A DNA stretch of 64,000 bases from Pseudomonadota bacterium (GTDB lineage: Bacteria; Myxococcota_A; UBA796; SXON01), in the NCBI GenBank assembly GCA_030684355.1, contig JAUXTN010000210.1, forward strand, positions 106,734 to 170,733. The letters are read 5' to 3'. A model generated the notes under the pieces. That model saw only the letters and a program-made list of their open reading frames with translations, had not been told where the DNA came from and did not search any database. Position numbers and translations under genes: made by a program. Positions 29,918 through 38,104 of this stretch are shown here, in pieces (within the stretch, counting starts at the first letter, position 1; every line of letters starts with the position of its first letter).

Positions 29918-30943
29918 ATGCTCCTCTTCCTCCTCGCCTGCGCGACCACCGGCACGATCCGCGTCGCCCCCGACGTGCTCCCCGTGCTCCCCGCGCCCCG
30001 CGCCGACCGATACACCCGCGCGCCCGGCACGCCGCGCGATCCGCTGGTGGCCGCGGTCGCCGACGGACTCCCGTGGGACGAGACCCTGTCCGGCGTCGCG
30101 AGCGCCGCGGCGCTGGCCGAGCTCGCGGGGGACCACGTCGACACCTGCCGGTTGCGATGGATGGCCGTGCTCGCCGGCTACCCGTACCCGCTGATCGCCC
30201 GCGCGACCGCGTCGGCGCCCCCCGGCGAGGTCCCGGAGACCCTCCTGGCCGAGGCCCGCAAGCAGGCCGGCCGCGCCGTCGACATCGGGCTCGTGCGCGC
30301 CCGCGGTCGCGAGGCCGACCGGTGGTTCCTGGTCGTGGGCGAGCACAAGCTCGACCTGCCGCCGATCCCGCGGGACGTCGCCCTCGGGGAGACCGTCACG
30401 CTCGGCGCCGGCGACTGGGTGGTCAGCGATCCCCTCGGCGAGCTGCGGAAGGTGGACCAGAGCTTCCAGGCCGACACCGCCGGCGAGTGGATGGTGTCCG
30501 CGCGGGCGGGGCAGAGCGCCCTGGCGACCTTCCCGCTCTACGTCGACGAGGTGCCCCCCGAGTCGCCGCCGGTCGGCTGCCTCGTCGGCACCGGCGACAC
30601 GTTCGACCGCGCGACGGCCAGCATCAACGGGGTGCGCGCCTCCTACGGCTATGCCTCCCTCACGCGCGATCCCGCCCTCGACTCCGTCGCGCGGGTGCGG
30701 CTCCGCGGGCTCGTGGCCGGGGAGCCCCTGCCCGACGCGCGGGCCCAGTTGAAGTCCGCGGGGTTCATCAACGTGCCGGTGGCGGCGGCGGAGTGCCGCG
30801 CCGCGACCGTCGAGGCCTGCCTGGCGTCGATCTGGTGGTCCCCCGAGGGCCGCGGCGCGCTCGTGGGAGACCTCTCCGACATCGGTCTCGCCGTGGAGTC
30901 CGCCGAGGGCGACGTCCGGATCGTGCTCCTCGGGGCGGGGTAG
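29918..30943 (+). CDS. CAP-domain lipoprotein (first of a tandem pair)
   Basis: 341 residues. The signal peptide is extremely short, MLLFLLAC (Cys8). The middle contains DLPPIPRDVALGETVTL, which matches a segment of the next gene's product. The C-terminal 110 residues look like a worn CAP/SCP domain (ASYGYASLTRDPALDSVA… SIWWSPEGRGALVGDLSDIGLAVE), with the metal-binding His positions of CAP not evident. It is coupled to the next gene by a TAGTG overlap. Confidence 0.6.
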   Translation: MLLFLLACATTGTIRVAPDVLPVLPAPRADRYTRAPGTPRDPLVAAVADGLPWDETLSGVASAAALAELAGDHVDTCRLRWMAVLAGYPYPLIARATASAPPGEVPETLLAEARKQAGRAVDIGLVRARGREADRWFLVVGEHKLDLPPIPRDVALGETVTLGAGDWVVSDPLGELRKVDQSFQADTAGEWMVSARAGQSALATFPLYVDEVPPESPPVGCLVGTGDTFDRATASINGVRASYGYASLTRDPALDSVARVRLRGLVAGEPLPDARAQLKSAGFINVPVAAAECRAATVEACLASIWWSPEGRGALVGDLSDIGLAVESAEGDVRIVLLGAG

Positions 30944-32106
30944 TGGCGCTCGGCAGGCGGGTTCTCCTCGCCGTCGGCGGCCTCTCCGTGGTCGCCCTCC
31001 ATGCGACGGCCATCGCCGCCCCGCGCGCCCGCCGCGCCACTTCCAACGTCGCCGCCCGCCACGTCGCCGCCCCGACCGTCGCCTTCCGCCCCGGCGCCGC
31101 CCTGCCCGCGCTCGGCCCCGACGCGCGCATCGACAACGGGCTCCGCGCCGCCGCCGAGGAGCTCGCCGCCTCCGCGACCTCCGCCGCCGCGCGGCTCACC
31201 CCCGGCGCCACCCGCCTCGCGCTCGGCCGCGCCGGCTACCCCGGGGACGCCCACTTCCTCGCCGCCCGGGACACCGGGGATCGGCCCCCCGACGCGCTCC
31301 TCGCGGCGCTCCCCCGCGGCCGGCCCGTCGACGTCGGCTGGGCCTCGCGGGACCTGCCCGAGGGCGGCCGCCTCTGGGTCGTCGGCTGGGCCACCCGCCG
31401 GTTGTCCCTCGATCCCGTCCCGCGGGACCTCGCGCCGGGGCAGGGGATCGCCCTCCGGGTCGACGGTGCGTCCCATCCGCGCCTGCTCCTCGGCCGGCCC
31501 GGCGGCGCGGTGGACGAGCTCGATCTCACCGACGGCGTCGCGCGGTGGGCCCGGTTCGAGGCGCCCGGCGAGCACCGCGTCGAGGTCGTGGACGACGACC
31601 ACGTCGAGCTCCTCTTCTCGGTCTACGTCGGCACCGCGCCGCCGCCCGCCGCGCCGCTCCCCGGGCCCGGCGCCCGCCCGGACCCCGTGGCGGACCTCCC
31701 GTTCCTCTACCAGGCCCTCGACGAGCTCCGCGACCGGGCGGGGCTCCCGCGCCTCGCCCGGTTCCCCGACTTCGAGCCGCACGCGCGCGCCCACGGCGAC
31801 TGTCTCTCGGCCGCCGGCGTCGTCGCGCACGACACCCCGAGCTGCCCCGGCGTGCCCGTGCTCGCGCGCGGCACCCACTTCCCGCGCGCCCGCCACACCG
31901 AGGACGTCGCCGCCGGGGACACCGCCGAGGAGGCCTGGGAGCGCGTCCTGGCCTCGCCGGGGCACCGGATGAACCTCCTGTGCGAGGCGTGCACGCACGT
32001 CGCGATCGGGGCGACGCTCGAGGCGGCCACCCCGCCGCGGGTGTACCTCGTCTGGGAGCTGCTCGACTTCCCCGAGGGCCCGCCGCTCCCCATCCCGAAC
32101 CGGTAG
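30943..32106 (+). CDS. CAP/SCP-domain exported protein (second of a tandem pair)
   Basis: 387 residues. A hydrophobic N-terminus (RRVLLAVGGLSVVALHATAIA) exports it. The segment SLDPVPRDLAPGQGIAL aligns with the first gene's product. About 260-380 is a CAP domain with the usual parts: ALDELRDRAGLPRL, HARAHGDCL, HTEDVA, AWERVLASPGHRMNLL and the final strand VYLVWELL. CAP proteins act outside the cell, often with lipids or as hydrolase-like factors. The GTG start overlaps the upstream stop. Confidence 0.75.
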   Translation: MALGRRVLLAVGGLSVVALHATAIAAPRARRATSNVAARHVAAPTVAFRPGAALPALGPDARIDNGLRAAAEELAASATSAAARLTPGATRLALGRAGYPGDAHFLAARDTGDRPPDALLAALPRGRPVDVGWASRDLPEGGRLWVVGWATRRLSLDPVPRDLAPGQGIALRVDGASHPRLLLGRPGGAVDELDLTDGVARWARFEAPGEHRVEVVDDDHVELLFSVYVGTAPPPAAPLPGPGARPDPVADLPFLYQALDELRDRAGLPRLARFPDFEPHARAHGDCLSAAGVVAHDTPSCPGVPVLARGTHFPRARHTEDVAAGDTAEEAWERVLASPGHRMNLLCEACTHVAIGATLEAATPPRVYLVWELLDFPEGPPLPIPNR

Positions 32107-32169
32107 ATTCCCGGCCAGGGAGCGCCCGGCGCGTGAAGCCGCCCACAGCCGTCCGAGCCCGGGCCGCGC

Positions 32170-32175
32170 TATGGT
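32170..32175 (+). promoter_or_regulatory. Putative -10 (TATGGT), leaderless start
   Basis: TATGGT, exactly 6 bases before the ATG at 32182. No ribosome site is visible. Confidence 0.55.
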
Positions 32176-32181
32176 CGCCCG

Positions 32182-33537
32182 ATGCGCGTGCTGCTGGTCC
32201 AGGCGTTCACCGCCCTCGACATGGAGCTGGTCTACCCGCTCGGACTCGCCTACCTGGCGGCTCACCTCGATGGGCACGAGGTGCGCATCTTCGACGTGAA
32301 CCTCCATCGCGACGCGCCGTTCCCGGCGCTGGAGGCCGAGCTACGCGCGTTCCGGCCCGAGGTGGTCGGGATCTCGCTGCGGAACATGAAGGTGGGGATG
32401 CCGAACCTCCACACCGACGACTTCCAGCCGCAGCAGGAGACAATCCAGCTCATCAAGAAGGTGTCGCCCGACGTCACGATCGTGGCCGGCGGCACGGCGT
32501 TCTCGCTCTACTCCGAGATCATGATGGAGCGCCTGCCCGAGGTCGACCTCGGCGTCTGGGGCGAGGCCGAGAACCGCTTCCCGGCCCTGCTCGCGGATCT
32601 CGAGCACCCCGAGAAGGTGAAGGGCGTCTACTACCGGCGGGACGGCGAGGTCCACTACACCGGCCGGCCGCCCGGCGAGGAGTGGAAGAACCTCCGCCAC
32701 CCGCGTCGTGACCTCGTGTCGCACGCCCCGTACCTCGCGTCCTCGTTCGTGAGCGTGGGCGTGCAGGCCAAGCGCGGCTGCTCGCTCCACTGCATCCACT
32801 GCTCGGACACCTTCCTGCTCGGCCACCGCGTCCGCGTGCGGGACCCCAAGGATGTCGTCGACGAGATCGAGTCCCTCGTGCGGGACTACGGCGTGCGGCA
32901 GATGTTCTTCTGCGACCAGATCTTCAACATCCCGGCCTCGCACGCCATCAACATCTGCAAGGAGATCGTGGCGCGCGGCCTCGACATCCGCTGGTCGGCG
33001 TGGTTCAACGAGCATCGCAACACGCTGCCCGACGAGCTGATGGTGTGGCTGAAGAAGGCGGGCTGCGGCTTGTTGAGCTTCAGCCCCGATCATGTCGACG
33101 ATCGCATGCTGAAGAACCTCGACAAGAACTTCCGCTACGAGGACATGCTCTACACCGTGCAGATCGCGAAGAAGCACGGAATGGACGTGGAATACAGCTT
33201 CTTCCTCAACTCGCCCGGCGAGGACACGAAGTCGCTCTACGCCATCCTGAAGTTCCTCGTGCACGCGCGCATGGAATTGGGCCCGCAGCTCCGGCTCTTC
33301 ACGCTCCTGATGATGCAGCCGATCCGCATCTACCCGCACACCCGGCTGTTCGAGCTCGCGAAGGAGACCGGCCTCGTCGACAAGGACCATCGCCTCGTCG
33401 AGGGCCAGTTCTGGAACCCCGGGCTGCTCCAGTACGCGGTGGCCGGCATCCAGGCCGGCGCCCACGCGCTCTACGACGTGCGGCAGCGGGTCAAGAAGCT
33501 GCGCGGGAACACGTTCGACTCGGTGGTCCGGAGCTGA
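32182..33537 (+). CDS. B12-binding-like radical SAM protein
   Basis: 451 residues. An N-terminal Rossmann-like B12-binding-type domain (MRVLLVQAFTALDMELVYPLG, VVGISLRNM) lacks the DxHxxG motif. The cluster site is C200-x3-C204-x2-C207 (CSLHCIHC), followed by the radical SAM barrel (FFCDQIFNI, FSPDHVDDRML). It is a cousin of the 19155-20609 protein but is not in an operon with a methyltransferase. Oxidative cyclisation, methylation and methylthiolation enzymes share this layout; the substrate is unknown. Confidence 0.8.
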   Translation: MRVLLVQAFTALDMELVYPLGLAYLAAHLDGHEVRIFDVNLHRDAPFPALEAELRAFRPEVVGISLRNMKVGMPNLHTDDFQPQQETIQLIKKVSPDVTIVAGGTAFSLYSEIMMERLPEVDLGVWGEAENRFPALLADLEHPEKVKGVYYRRDGEVHYTGRPPGEEWKNLRHPRRDLVSHAPYLASSFVSVGVQAKRGCSLHCIHCSDTFLLGHRVRVRDPKDVVDEIESLVRDYGVRQMFFCDQIFNIPASHAINICKEIVARGLDIRWSAWFNEHRNTLPDELMVWLKKAGCGLLSFSPDHVDDRMLKNLDKNFRYEDMLYTVQIAKKHGMDVEYSFFLNSPGEDTKSLYAILKFLVHARMELGPQLRLFTLLMMQPIRIYPHTRLFELAKETGLVDKDHRLVEGQFWNPGLLQYAVAGIQAGAHALYDVRQRVKKLRGNTFDSVVRS

Positions 33538-33548
33538 GGATTCATGGG

Positions 33549-33565
33549 GCGGGGGTCCCCCCCGC
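33549..33565 (+). terminator. GC-only hairpin after the radical SAM gene
   Basis: GCGGGGG-T-CCCCCCCGC, 12 bases past the stop at 33537, near-identical to the palindrome after sucA. There is no T-run. Confidence 0.35.
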
Positions 33566-33607
33566 ATCGCCCCGGATAGCCCGTGGCCTCCACCATCTCT
33601 TGACGCG

Positions 33608-34291
33608 CTACTCCCGCGCGATCTCCCCGCTCCCCGACGCCGCGAGCGACACCCCGCCCATCTCCACGGCCACGTCGGCGTCGTCGAAGCTCGACCAGGC
33701 GATGCGGCCCTCGCCGTCGCTGTCCCAGCCGTTCGACGAGGTGAAGACCACGCCGTCCTCCCAGGTGTCGCCGGACACGTCGGCGTCATCCGGGGTGACG
33801 AGGAGGGTCTCGCCGAGGAGGCGCTGGGCGTCGGTGTCGTCGGTGTCGGGCGTGCACGTGATGGCGAAGTCGAGCACGCCGAGCGTGCGGGTGCCGGTGA
33901 ACGGGCACACGAGCGAGAAGTTGTAGCGACGCCCCTCGTACACGGCCGTGGCGGCCATCGCGATGTCGCCGGCCCACGCGCCGTCGCCGTCGACCACGCC
34001 GTCGCAGTCGCCGTCCTCGTCGTCCCAGGCCTCGGCCGCGCCGGGGAACACGTGGCGGTCGGTGTCGTCGCAGTCCTCGCCCTCGGGGGAGCCGTCGGCG
34101 TCGCGGTCCACCGGGGGGACGTCCGTGTCGGTATCGGCATCAGTGTCCGCGTCGGTGTCGCTGTCGATGTCGGTGTCGGCGTCGGAGGCGTCCTTGCCGG
34201 CGGTGTCGTCGACGGTGAGCCGGGCCGTGCACCCCAGGAGGAGCAGGACCGCGAGGCGTGCGGAGCCGGAGACCGCTTGGCGCAGGAGCAT
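33608..34291 (-). CDS. Lipoprotein with Asp/Thr linker and MopE-like metal-binding motif
   Basis: 227 residues. Signal peptide with lipobox LLLGC (Cys21), an acidic linker of alternating Asp and Thr (about 35-60), then DRDADGSPEGEDCDDTD…FPGAAE…DGDCDG. This matches the putative metal-binding repeat named after MopE, common in myxobacterial surface proteins. The C-terminal 120 residues form a beta-rich domain (VCPFTGTRTLGVLDFAITC) that I do not recognise. It is exposed at the outer surface by inference. Confidence 0.7.
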   Translation of the reverse strand: MLLRQAVSGSARLAVLLLLGCTARLTVDDTAGKDASDADTDIDSDTDADTDADTDTDVPPVDRDADGSPEGEDCDDTDRHVFPGAAEAWDDEDGDCDGVVDGDGAWAGDIAMAATAVYEGRRYNFSLVCPFTGTRTLGVLDFAITCTPDTDDTDAQRLLGETLLVTPDDADVSGDTWEDGVVFTSSNGWDSDGEGRIAWSSFDDADVAVEMGGVSLAASGSGEIARE

Positions 34292-34362
34292 GCGGCAGCG
34301 TAGCGGAGAACCCGCGCTCGGGACAGCCCGGAATGGGGGTCGCGAGCCGGACATTACGGCAC

Positions 34363-34368
34363 TACAGT
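34363..34368 (+). promoter_or_regulatory. Putative -10 (TACAGT), leaderless start
   Basis: TACAGT, 8 bases before the ATG at 34377. No ribosome site is visible. Confidence 0.45.
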
Positions 34369-34376
34369 TCCCGGCC

Positions 34377-35735
34377 ATGCTCCAACTCTTCCTTGGCTGC
34401 GCGTCGGCGGTGTCGTGTGGCCCCGGCACCCACGAGGTCGAGGCCCTCTGCCTCCCCGACGCCGTCGCGGCCGACACCGCGCCCGTTCCGGACACCGGCG
34501 ACACCGCCGAGGAGGTGGAGGAGCAGGAGTTCATCGAGGTCTACCTCCTTTCCGGCCAGTCCAACATGGACGGCTTCTCGCTCCTCTCCGGCCTCCCGCC
34601 GTCCCTCCGCGTCGCGCAGGCGGACGTCCCGCTCTACTGGGCGGAGACGGGCACGTTCGCGCCGCTCGCCCCCGCGTCCAGCTACGGCGCTCCGTACACC
34701 GGCCCGGAGGTCTCGTTCGGGCGGACCCTCGCGGACGCGGGGCAGCGGGTCGCGCTGGTGAAGTACGCCATCGGCGCGAGCAACCTCCAGACCTACTGGA
34801 CGCCGGGCAAGGGCGACGACGATCCCGACGCGGGCGAGGGGTGGGCGGTGCTGGTCGAGACCATCGCCGGCGCCACGGCGGAGCTCGACGCCGCGGGGAC
34901 GCCCTGGCGCTGGGCCGGGTTCGTGTGGATGCAGGGCGAGACGGACGCGCGGTATGCGGCCACCGCCGCCGCCTACGAGGCCAACCTCACCCAGCTCCTG
35001 GCGAGCGTGCGGGAGGAGACGAACACCCCCGAGCTCCCGACGGTGCTGGGCCTCATCGCGTGCGACGAGATGTGCGAGTGGTTCGAGGACGTGCGCACCG
35101 CCCAGATCGCCGTGGCCGACGCCGATCCGAACACGGTGGCCGTCGAGACGTTCGACCTCCCCCTCTCGGTCACCGACGAGATCCACTACGACGGGCCCAG
35201 CATCCGTGTCGTGGGCGAACGCTTCGCGCAGGCGCTGCTCGGGGTGCCGCTCTCCGCTCCGCCGACCGCCGCGATGGCGATCGCCGGCCACGAGACCACG
35301 TCCGATGGCGACTACACCGTGGGGTGGCGCTTCCAGACCGACCGGCCCATCGTCGTGACCGACGTGGGCGGCTTCGCCGTCACGACGTTCCACACGTCCC
35401 CCGAGTGGGGCCTCTGGGAGACGACGACCGAGACCCTCCTCGCCCGCGGCACCATCCCCGGCCGCTTCGAGGAGCCCACCACGCTGCGCGACGGCTTCTG
35501 GTACGCGGGGGTCGAGCCGATCGCGCTGCCGGCCGGCGACTACGTCATCGGCCTGATGATCTGGCAGACGGACGGCAACGTGTTCACGACGGACGCCATC
35601 GGGGTCACGGCGGAGGGCATCACCCTCGTGGAGCCCCGGTCGATCGCCGACTACTGGCTCACGTTCCCGACGGACGCCGCGGGGGTCGGCACGGGGATGG
35701 CCTACCTCGGGCCGAGCTTCCTCTACCACGAGTAG
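34377..35735 (+). CDS. SASA-family (sialate O-acetylesterase-like) lipoprotein
   Basis: 452 residues. A very short signal peptide, MLQLFLGC (Cys8), and an acidic Thr/Pro linker come first. The catalytic GQSNM motif is in VYLLSGQSNMDGF. Further blocks are GPEVSFGRTL, FVWMQGETDA and the His in DEIHYDG. These are the marks of the SASA/carbohydrate-esterase-6 family, which removes O-acetyl groups from sugars. About 300-450 is an additional beta-sandwich of unknown type. It is probably on the cell surface. Confidence 0.8.
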   Translation: MLQLFLGCASAVSCGPGTHEVEALCLPDAVAADTAPVPDTGDTAEEVEEQEFIEVYLLSGQSNMDGFSLLSGLPPSLRVAQADVPLYWAETGTFAPLAPASSYGAPYTGPEVSFGRTLADAGQRVALVKYAIGASNLQTYWTPGKGDDDPDAGEGWAVLVETIAGATAELDAAGTPWRWAGFVWMQGETDARYAATAAAYEANLTQLLASVREETNTPELPTVLGLIACDEMCEWFEDVRTAQIAVADADPNTVAVETFDLPLSVTDEIHYDGPSIRVVGERFAQALLGVPLSAPPTAAMAIAGHETTSDGDYTVGWRFQTDRPIVVTDVGGFAVTTFHTSPEWGLWETTTETLLARGTIPGRFEEPTTLRDGFWYAGVEPIALPAGDYVIGLMIWQTDGNVFTTDAIGVTAEGITLVEPRSIADYWLTFPTDAAGVGTGMAYLGPSFLYHE

Positions 35736-35765
35736 CGCGGCGCCCGGCCGAGGTTCGCGGAGCCC

Positions 35766-36854
35766 CTACTTGGTGAAGCTCCGACGGAAGAGCTCGATGC
35801 CGGCGGCGTCGTAGAACACGCCGGTGAACGTGTTGCCGACGATCTCGACCCAGACGAAGCCCTCCTGGTCGTACTCGAACCACGTGTCGTTGTCGCCCTC
35901 GAGCTCCGTCGTCTTGGCGCCCGCGCCCGAGACGATGAACTCGGTGCCGCAGGTGGCCTGGGGCCACTGCAGCGAGTGGTCGTGGCCGCAGAAGTACACG
36001 TCCACCCGGCCGCAGAGGCCGGCGTCCACGAACTCCTCGACCGCCTCGCCGTTGACGATGGGGAGCCAGTCCAGGCCCTCGTACTCGCCGGCGTTGCCGT
36101 GCGGCCCGTTGCTCACGTACGGGTGGTGTCCGAACGCGAGGCGCCAGGCGCTCGTCGACGCCGCGAGCTCGTCGTCGAGCCAGTCCAGTTGGTCGTCACC
36201 CAGGCCCCAGAACACCTGGGTGGTGTCGAGCGCGAAGAGCTGAACGTCGCCTTGCGTGAACGTGTGGTACAGGTCGGGCATCGTCCACTTGTCGGAGTGG
36301 TCCGAGTACTCCACGTAGGTCTCGCCCTTCCAGAGCTCCCAGCCGATGCCCTCGCCGCCGTAGTCGTGGTTGCCGAGCACCGGGTAGAAGGGGAGGTCGA
36401 CCCCGGCGTAGGGGAGCTCGAACTTGTCCTGGAACTGCTCGTCGTCGACGTCCTCGACCCCCGTGTCGTAGAAGTTGTCGCCCAGGTAGAGCGCGAAGTC
36501 GCAGCCGTCCCGCGCGCACACCAGCGCGATCGCCTCGGCGACGGCGTACTGCTCGTCGTTGCCCTCGCCGGCGTCCCCGAGCGCGACGAAACGCACGGTC
36601 GACCCGGGCTCAGTGTCGGTGTCCGCGTCCGTGTCGGTATCGGTGTCCGTATCCGTGTCGGTGTCCGTATCGGAGTCCGTGTCGGCGTCGGTGTCGGTGT
36701 CGGTCTCCGGGTCCGTATCGGTGTCGTCGGGGTTGGCCGTGCTGTCGACGGGGTCGGCGTCCGCCTTGGCCGGCGCGTCGCAGGCCGCGGGCAGGAGCGA
36801 CACGAGGGAGACGGCCAGGAGCCGGGCGAGCAGATTGGGATAGGAGCGACGCAT
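35766..36854 (-). CDS. Metallophosphoesterase (acid-phosphatase-like) lipoprotein with long Asp/Thr linker
   Basis: 362 residues. Signal peptide with lipobox LPAAC (Cys25), then about 45 residues of nearly pure Asp/Thr alternation (about 40-85). The catalytic domain shows the dimetal motifs GDAG, YLGDNFYDTG, LGNHDYGG, FGHHPY and CGHDHSLQ, the order of purple acid phosphatases of the tartrate-resistant type. It likely removes phosphate outside the cell. TAGACT lies 7 bases before the ATG. Confidence 0.85.
   Translation of the reverse strand: MRRSYPNLLARLLAVSLVSLLPAACDAPAKADADPVDSTANPDDTDTDPETDTDTDADTDSDTDTDTDTDTDTDTDADTDTEPGSTVRFVALGDAGEGNDEQYAVAEAIALVCARDGCDFALYLGDNFYDTGVEDVDDEQFQDKFELPYAGVDLPFYPVLGNHDYGGEGIGWELWKGETYVEYSDHSDKWTMPDLYHTFTQGDVQLFALDTTQVFWGLGDDQLDWLDDELAASTSAWRLAFGHHPYVSNGPHGNAGEYEGLDWLPIVNGEAVEEFVDAGLCGRVDVYFCGHDHSLQWPQATCGTEFIVSGAGAKTTELEGDNDTWFEYDQEGFVWVEIVGNTFTGVFYDAAGIELFRRSFTK
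36611..36725. repeat. Hexanucleotide repeat encoding the Asp/Thr linker
   Basis: Imperfect tandem units of 6 bases (GTGTCG, GTATCG, GTGTCC and variants on the plus strand) encode the alternating Asp-Thr linker of the phosphoesterase lipoprotein. Unit number could change by slippage while keeping the frame. Confidence 0.75.
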
Positions 36855-36861
36855 GGCCGGA

Positions 36862-36867
36862 AGTCTA
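36862..36867 (-). promoter_or_regulatory. Putative -10 (TAGACT), leaderless start
   Basis: TAGACT on the minus strand, 7 bases before the ATG at 36854. No ribosome site is visible. Confidence 0.5.
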
Positions 36868-36908
36868 CTTCACGTCACCGTCCCCCCGCGATCCTCTGGC
36901 GCGTCCGC

Positions 36909-38078
36909 TTGACGGCGCCCGCCGATCTTGCCGAGTTCCGCCTCGTACGGGCGCTGCAAACGAACCAGCCGGGCGCGTTCCCGACGCTCTGGAACGCGCA
37001 GGCAGGCGCGATCTGGTCGGTGATCCGAGCGCTCTGCACTACCGACACCGAGGCGGTCGGTTGGGCGACCACCTTCCGCGTCGAGCTCGCCGAGCGCGCG
37101 AGCCAGCTCGGCACCGGTGACCCCGTCGCGGCGCAAGTCGGGCTCCTCCTCTACGCCCATCTGCGGGCCGGCTTCCCGCGCACCGCCGACCTCCCCGTGG
37201 CGCCGATCGCGGCCACCGAGGCCGGCGCGCGCCAGATCCCCGAGGCAGCGAGGCTGCTCTACCTCGTCGACCTCTTCTTCGACGTGCCGATGGAGCCCCT
37301 GGAGCGCCTCGCCGGGAAGCAGGCCCGGGGCACGCTCGACGCTGTCCACCGCCTCCTGGAGCCGACCGACGACACCGATGCCCGGCTCTACGTCCACGCC
37401 GCGCTGATGCGCCCGGCCCCCGCGGCCGCGCTCATCCTGCCGCCGGGGGCCGAGCCGCCGCCCCCCTCGCCGCGGTGGTGGCTCTGGGGCGTCGTGGGCG
37501 CCATCGTGCTCGGGTTCGCGTCGACCCCGTGGATCCAGGCGTGGCGGGAGCGCCCGGACCTCGACCAGCTCGCCGCGCTCCATCGGGACGCCCGGCTCGA
37601 CGCCCCGCTCCGCGGCAGCGACCCGAACGGGCTCGGCCTGGAGCTCACCCGCCGCGACGTGCCGTGGCAGCTCGCCGAGGTGCCGGATCTCGCGCCCTTC
37701 GGCCTCACGCTCCTGGGCGCGCGCATCGTACCGGGCTCGGAGGGCGGCACCGTGCTCATCTACCAGGCGGGCACGCGCTTGTGGACGCTCCAGCACTGGC
37801 TCTCCGCGCCGAGCCTCGACGGGCCCGTCGTCGCCACGCTCCCCACCGCCGCGGGGCTGCTGGAGGCCCGGCAGGCCCGCCCCTCCGGCGCCGTTCCGGA
37901 CGTCGGCGCGGCGCTCGTGGCGTGGGAGGATGCCGGTGCCACGTGGGTCCTGGCGGCGGACGCACCACCGGAGGCCGTCCTCGACCTCGCGGCCCGATTC
38001 CGCGAAACGCGTGCTGCCACGCCCATTCCCTTCCTTGGGGACACGCCCGGGCCGTCGGATGGGGACGGCTCCAGGTAG
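36909..38078 (+). CDS. Sigma-factor-like domain fused to a membrane anchor
   Basis: 389 residues if started at TTG 36909, the first usable start after the divergent gene. Residues 1-75 (LVRALQTNQPGAFPTLWNAQ…) resemble an ECF sigma region 2, and about 115-155 (IPEAARLLYLVDLFFDVPME) resembles region 4. Both are worn. One membrane segment (about 180-205, WWLWGVVGAIVLGF) leads to an outside domain of 180 residues. It could bind core polymerase or be an anti-sigma-like sensor; this is an inference. It lies 26 bases before pilB-like, probably in one transcript. Confidence 0.5.
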   Translation: MTAPADLAEFRLVRALQTNQPGAFPTLWNAQAGAIWSVIRALCTTDTEAVGWATTFRVELAERASQLGTGDPVAAQVGLLLYAHLRAGFPRTADLPVAPIAATEAGARQIPEAARLLYLVDLFFDVPMEPLERLAGKQARGTLDAVHRLLEPTDDTDARLYVHAALMRPAPAAALILPPGAEPPPPSPRWWLWGVVGAIVLGFASTPWIQAWRERPDLDQLAALHRDARLDAPLRGSDPNGLGLELTRRDVPWQLAEVPDLAPFGLTLLGARIVPGSEGGTVLIYQAGTRLWTLQHWLSAPSLDGPVVATLPTAAGLLEARQARPSGAVPDVGAALVAWEDAGATWVLAADAPPEAVLDLAARFRETRAATPIPFLGDTPGPSDGDGSR

Positions 38079-38081
38079 AGT
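38076..38081 (+). promoter_or_regulatory. Putative -10 (TAGAGT) before pilB-like gene
   Basis: GGTAGAGT overlaps the upstream stop codon, 23 bases before the ATG at 38105. Here a GAGGA ribosome site follows, so a normal leader is expected. Confidence 0.35.
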
Positions 38082-38104
38082 GGTGCGCCTTGAGGAATGG
38101 AAGC

